Assembly (NCBI GenBank): GCA_001464375.1
Contig: LNEW01000140.1
Location: 1 to 36,006, forward strand
DNA length: 36,006 bases
Origin: Rhodospirillales bacterium Ga0074136
GTDB taxonomy: Bacteria > Pseudomonadota > Alphaproteobacteria > Acetobacterales > Acetobacteraceae
Direction of reading: 5' to 3'
Shown here: positions 32,893 to 36,006 of the stretch, one piece after another
Layout: each line of letters begins with the position of its first letter
Numbering within the stretch: the first letter of the stretch is position 1
Program-made: the position numbers and the translations under genes
The notes under the pieces: model-generated
Seen by the model: only the letters and a program-made list of their open reading frames with translations
The model's database searches: none
What the model was told of the DNA's origin: nothing

Positions 32893-33876
32893 TCACATCC
32901 CCCGATCGGCGCGGGTCCCGGCCAGGTCGTCCTCGATGAAGGCCTGCACCAGTTCCTCGAGCGATTCCTGCTCGATGAAGCCGAAGCGCCGCGCGCGGGT
33001 GGCGGCGAAGGCGGCGGGCCAGCCGGCGACGATGTCGAAGACCTCGCGGTCGAAGGCGAAGCCGACCTTCTCGCGCGCGGCGGGGCCGGCGACGGCTTCC
33101 AGGGCTTCCAGCATCTTTGCCACCGTCGCGCTGCGCCCCGGCGGGTTGATGCCGCGATCGGTGCCGAGCGGCGCGGTGTCCATGGCGGCCGCGTGCAGGA
33201 ACCACTCCATCGCGCTGCGTGGCGAGCAGATCCATACCGCGAACTCCGGCGGCACCGGGCAGTCGGTGGACAGGCCCAGCAGCGGTTCGCGCACCACGGC
33301 GGACACGAAGGACGACGCCGCCTTGTTCGGTCGCCCGGGCCGCACCATCACCGTGGGCAGGCGCAGGCTGACGGCATCCATGAAGCCCTTGCGCGTCGCG
33401 TCCTGCAGCAGCAATTCGCCGATCGCCTTCTGCGCGCCGTAGGAATTGGTCGGCACCTGGCGCCCGTCATCGGGCACCACCGCCTCCTGCCCGCCGCCGA
33501 AGGACGCGACGGAGGAGGTGAAGATGACGCGCGGCTTGGTCCCCAGCGCGCGGCAGGCGGACAGCACCGCCAGCGTGCCCTGCAGGTTCACCTTCATGCC
33601 GAGGTCGTAATCCGCCTCGGCCGCGGCGCTGACCACGGCGGCCAGGTGGAAGACCACCTCGGTGCCGGGTGGGATGGCCTCGGCCACGGCGGCCGGGTCG
33701 GCGACGTCGCCGCCCAGGCAGCGCAGCGGAAAGGGCGCGGCGAAGGCCGCCGGCGCGTTGAGGTCGAACAATGTCAGGCCGGTGATGGCGCGCCCGCCCA
33801 GCGCGCCGTCCTGCGCCAGCCGTGCCGCCAGCTTGCGCCCCAGAAACCCGCCGCCGCCCAGGATGGTGATCTTCAT
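32893..33876 (-). CDS. denD: NAD-dependent epimerase/dehydratase, D-erythronate dehydrogenase-like
   Basis: The 327-residue extended SDR starts MKITILGGGGFLGRKLA with the NAD motif at 7-13. Its catalytic Ser lies in FTSSVASFG (about 119-127) and its Tyr146-x3-Lys150 in NSYGAQK. The VRPGRPNKAASSFVSAVVRE segment is characteristic of DenD, which oxidises D-erythronate to 2-keto-erythronate. No otnK, otnC or kinase partner is visible, so the substrate is tentative. The UPF0114 gene follows 4 bases later. It diverges from the diaminopropionate lyase gene across 64 bases. Confidence 0.83.
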   Translation of the reverse strand: MKITILGGGGFLGRKLAARLAQDGALGGRAITGLTLFDLNAPAAFAAPFPLRCLGGDVADPAAVAEAIPPGTEVVFHLAAVVSAAAEADYDLGMKVNLQGTLAVLSACRALGTKPRVIFTSSVASFGGGQEAVVPDDGRQVPTNSYGAQKAIGELLLQDATRKGFMDAVSLRLPTVMVRPGRPNKAASSFVSAVVREPLLGLSTDCPVPPEFAVWICSPRSAMEWFLHAAAMDTAPLGTDRGINPPGRSATVAKMLEALEAVAGPAAREKVGFAFDREVFDIVAGWPAAFAATRARRFGFIEQESLEELVQAFIEDDLAGTRADRGM

Positions 33877-33940
33877 GCCGTGAACCCCGCTGACGGGCAA
33901 AGGTTTGGCGCGCGGCGCGGCGCGGCGCAATATCCGCCGC

Positions 33941-35110
33941 ATGATCCCCAATGCTCCGTTCCGCTTCATGGTCAATCGCCACCACGGCACGCCGGGTGTC
34001 GTCGTGCTGCCCGAGGGCGGCTTCCGCAGGGCCAAGGCCGAGATCGCCTCCTGGACCGGCTACGCGGCAACCCCGCTGGTCGACCTGCCCGACGTGGCGG
34101 CCGCGGCGCGTGTCGCCAGCGTGCACTACAAGGACGAGGCGTCGCGCTTCGGCCTGGGATCCTTCAAGGCCTTGGGCGGTGCCTATGCGGTGATGCGGCT
34201 GTTGCAGGCGGAACTGGCGCGGCGCGGCGTGGCCAATGCCGCCACCGCCGCCGACCTGACCGATGGCGCCTTCAAGGACGCGACCCGCGCCATCACCATC
34301 ACCTGCGCGACCGACGGCAATCATGGCCGTTCCGTCGCCTGGGGCGCGCAGCGCTTCGGCGCGGCCTGCGTGATCTTCGTGCACGAGACGGTCAGCCAGG
34401 GCCGGCGCGACGCCATCGCGCGCTATGGCGCGACCATCCGCGTGGTGCCCGGCAACTACGACGACGCGGTGCGCGAGGCCCAGAAGCAGGCCGACGCGAA
34501 TGGCTGGTTCGTGGTGAGCGACACCTCCTACCCCGGCTATACCGAGGTGCCGCGCGACGTCATGCAGGGCTATCGCGTCATGGCGGACGAAGCCGCCGAC
34601 CAGATCGGCGCCGCACCGACGCATGTGTTCATCCAGGGCGGCGTCGGCGGCGTGGCGGCGGCGGTGGCGGCGCAGATGCGCGCGCGATTCGGCCCCGGCC
34701 CGCGCGTGATCGTGGCGGAACCGGACAAGGCGGCCTGCCTGCTGGCGAGTGCGGAGGCCGGCGCGCCGGTCACCGTGCCCGGCGACCTCGATACGCTGAT
34801 GGCCGGGCTGGCCTGCGGGGAACCCTCCCTGCTGGCCTGGCAGGAGCTGGAGCGCAGCGCCTTCGCCTTCTGTTCCGTGACCGACGACAGCGCCGTGGCC
34901 TGCATGAAGGTGCTGGCCGCGCGCAAGCCGCCCATCGTGGCCGGCGAGAGCGCGGTGGCCGGCCTGGCGGCGCTGCTGCTGGCCGCCGGCGAACCCTTCG
35001 CACGTGCAGCACTGGGGATCGAGGAGACCAGCCGCGTCCTGCTGTTCGGCACCGAGGGCGCGACCGATCCGGACGTCTATGCGCGGCTGGTCGGCACCGC
35101 CCCTTCATAG
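33941..35110 (+). CDS. dpaL: Diaminopropionate ammonia-lyase
   Basis: The 389-residue fold-type II PLP enzyme binds the cofactor through Lys76 in RFGLGSFKALGGAYAV and has the glycine-rich phosphate loop IQGGVGGVAAAVA (about 229-241). CATDGNHGRSVAWGA and SDTSYPGYTEVPRDVMQGY are typical of DpaL (YgeX), which converts 2,3-diaminopropionate to pyruvate and ammonia. I use the ATG at 33941; an upstream ATG at 33905 would add an arginine-rich extension. Relatives can also act on serine. It diverges from denD; the UgpB-like gene follows. Confidence 0.9.
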   Translation: MIPNAPFRFMVNRHHGTPGVVVLPEGGFRRAKAEIASWTGYAATPLVDLPDVAAAARVASVHYKDEASRFGLGSFKALGGAYAVMRLLQAELARRGVANAATAADLTDGAFKDATRAITITCATDGNHGRSVAWGAQRFGAACVIFVHETVSQGRRDAIARYGATIRVVPGNYDDAVREAQKQADANGWFVVSDTSYPGYTEVPRDVMQGYRVMADEAADQIGAAPTHVFIQGGVGGVAAAVAAQMRARFGPGPRVIVAEPDKAACLLASAEAGAPVTVPGDLDTLMAGLACGEPSLLAWQELERSAFAFCSVTDDSAVACMKVLAARKPPIVAGESAVAGLAALLLAAGEPFARAALGIEETSRVLLFGTEGATDPDVYARLVGTAPS

Positions 35111-35188
35111 GACTGACTTTTTTCTGTAATCTCCCCGTAAAGGCGCAAGGCTAAGCCGCCGCGTCGCACAACGGGAGAGGACGACACC

Positions 35189-36006
35189 ATGGACCGTCGT
35201 ACATTGCTGACCGGGGCTGCGTCCCTGGCCGTGGCCGCGCCCGCGCTGGGCCAGACCCAGCCGATCGAGATCCAGTTCTGGCAGCGGGATGCTCGAACAG
35301 CGCGCCACCGACTTCAACGCGACCCAGACCAAGTACAAGGTCGTGCCGACCTTCCGCGGCTCCTACCCGGAGACCATGGTCGCCGCCATCGCCGCCTTCC
35401 GTGCCAACAACGCGCCCCATGTCGTGCAGATGTTCGAAGTGGGCACGGGCACCATGATGGGCGCGGGGCGCGCGGTGAAGCCGGTGCACGAATTGCTGGC
35501 CGAGACCGGCGTGCAAATCGACTTCGACGACTACCTGCCCGTGCGCGGCTACTACAGCCTGTCGGACGGGCGGATGATGTCGATGCCGTTCAACAGCTCG
35601 ACCACCGTCGTGTGGTACAACAAGGACGCCGTGCGCCGCGCCGGCGGGGACCCCGAGAAGTTCCCCGAGACCTGGCAGGGCGTGGCGGAACTGCTGCCGC
35701 GGCTGAAGGCCAATGGCGGCACCGCGGTGCCGATGTCCACCGCCTGGCTGACCTGGGGGCAGATCGAGAATTTCTCGGCCATCCACGACATCCCGCTGGC
35801 GACGCTGGCGAATGGCTTCGGCGGGCTGGGGACCGAGCTGCGCATCGCCAACCCGCTGGTGCAGCGCCACATGGAAGCGCTGGCGCAGTGGCAGAAGGAC
35901 GGGCTGTACCGCTACGGCGGGCGCAACAATGCCGGCGAGCCCGCCTTCCCGAATGGCGAGGCGGCGATCATGTTCACCTCCTCCGGCTTCCGCGCGCGCG
36001 TGCAGC
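35189..36006 (+). pseudogene. UgpB-like ABC solute-binding protein, frameshifted and cut by the window edge
   Basis: An Arg3-Arg4 signal peptide, MDRRTLLTGAASLAVAAPAL then GQ, leads into PIEIQFWQ in one frame (from 35189). The protein then continues in another frame from about 35286: GMLEQRATDFNATQTKYKV, then RGSYPETMVAAIAAFRANNA and on to the right edge without a stop. Family members read FWHAM-x-G at the junction, so about eight bases (coding His-Ala-Met-Ser) appear to be missing just after the Trp codon at 35279-35281. GGGAGAGG precedes the ATG. The C-terminal half lies outside the window. A sequencing error is possible. Confidence 0.8.

Noticed and set aside
35111..35188. Promoter at CTGACT with TGTAATC before the UgpB-like gene
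   Set aside because: The two elements are only about six bases apart, far from the normal 16-18.

Overview
The window is a GC-rich (about 70 %) chromosomal stretch of a member of the Alphaproteobacteria, most likely the Acetobacteraceae (Roseomonas and relatives). This is inferred from base composition, strong third-position GC, the gene families, and above all the density of tripartite-tricarboxylate (TTT) 'Bug' solute receptors. I see no rRNA, tRNA, phage, transposase or CRISPR. The bases between genes carry two kinds of repeat, described below.

Layout. 1-4681, mostly minus strand: an edge fragment; an operon of short-chain dehydrogenase, DUF1003 protein and a 56-residue membrane protein; a two-CBS protein; and an NdvA-type ABC exporter followed by an overlapping 86-residue orphan. 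4850-8182: three consecutive Bug receptors on the plus strand. 5840-6141 and 8183-8600: interspersed repeats with terminator-like hairpins; one copy has been captured as the C-terminal tail of a VOC protein. 8433-10230: VOC protein plus a flavin acyl-CoA-dehydrogenase-fold enzyme. 10342-11032: two small membrane proteins. 11204-13019: a fourth Bug receptor, a 25-bp minisatellite and a Nu-type GST. 13059-15145: an atypical crotonase and a YegD-like Hsp70. 15386-19435: a 24-residue membrane protein, malate synthase G, a 26-bp minisatellite and a gamma-glutamyltransferase. 19512-20348: a PilZ protein and a degenerate PilZ-like paralogue. 20467-21437: a frameshifted Bug gene.

21480-29706: a methyltransferase and a deacetylase-fold hydrolase face a seven-gene plus-strand run: RutA-type flavin monooxygenase, LysE exporter, amidase, YjdM-like protein, FAH-family hydrolase, Bug receptor and M20 peptidase. 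I read this run as a catabolic operon that may import and open a cyclic amide, imide or pyrimidine-like compound and hydrolyse the products. The substrate is an inference. 29786-31789: a tandem pair of Bug receptors. 31916-35110: thioesterase, UPF0114 membrane protein, DenD-like dehydrogenase and diaminopropionate ammonia-lyase. The right edge cuts an UgpB-like ABC receptor gene that carries a frameshift near its start.

In total there are eight Bug loci (seven intact, one broken) and no TctA or TctB membrane subunit, so the receptors must share permeases encoded elsewhere or have other roles. All eight Bug N-termini and that of the UgpB-like receptor carry an Arg-Arg pair followed by hydrophobic residues, resembling Tat signals.
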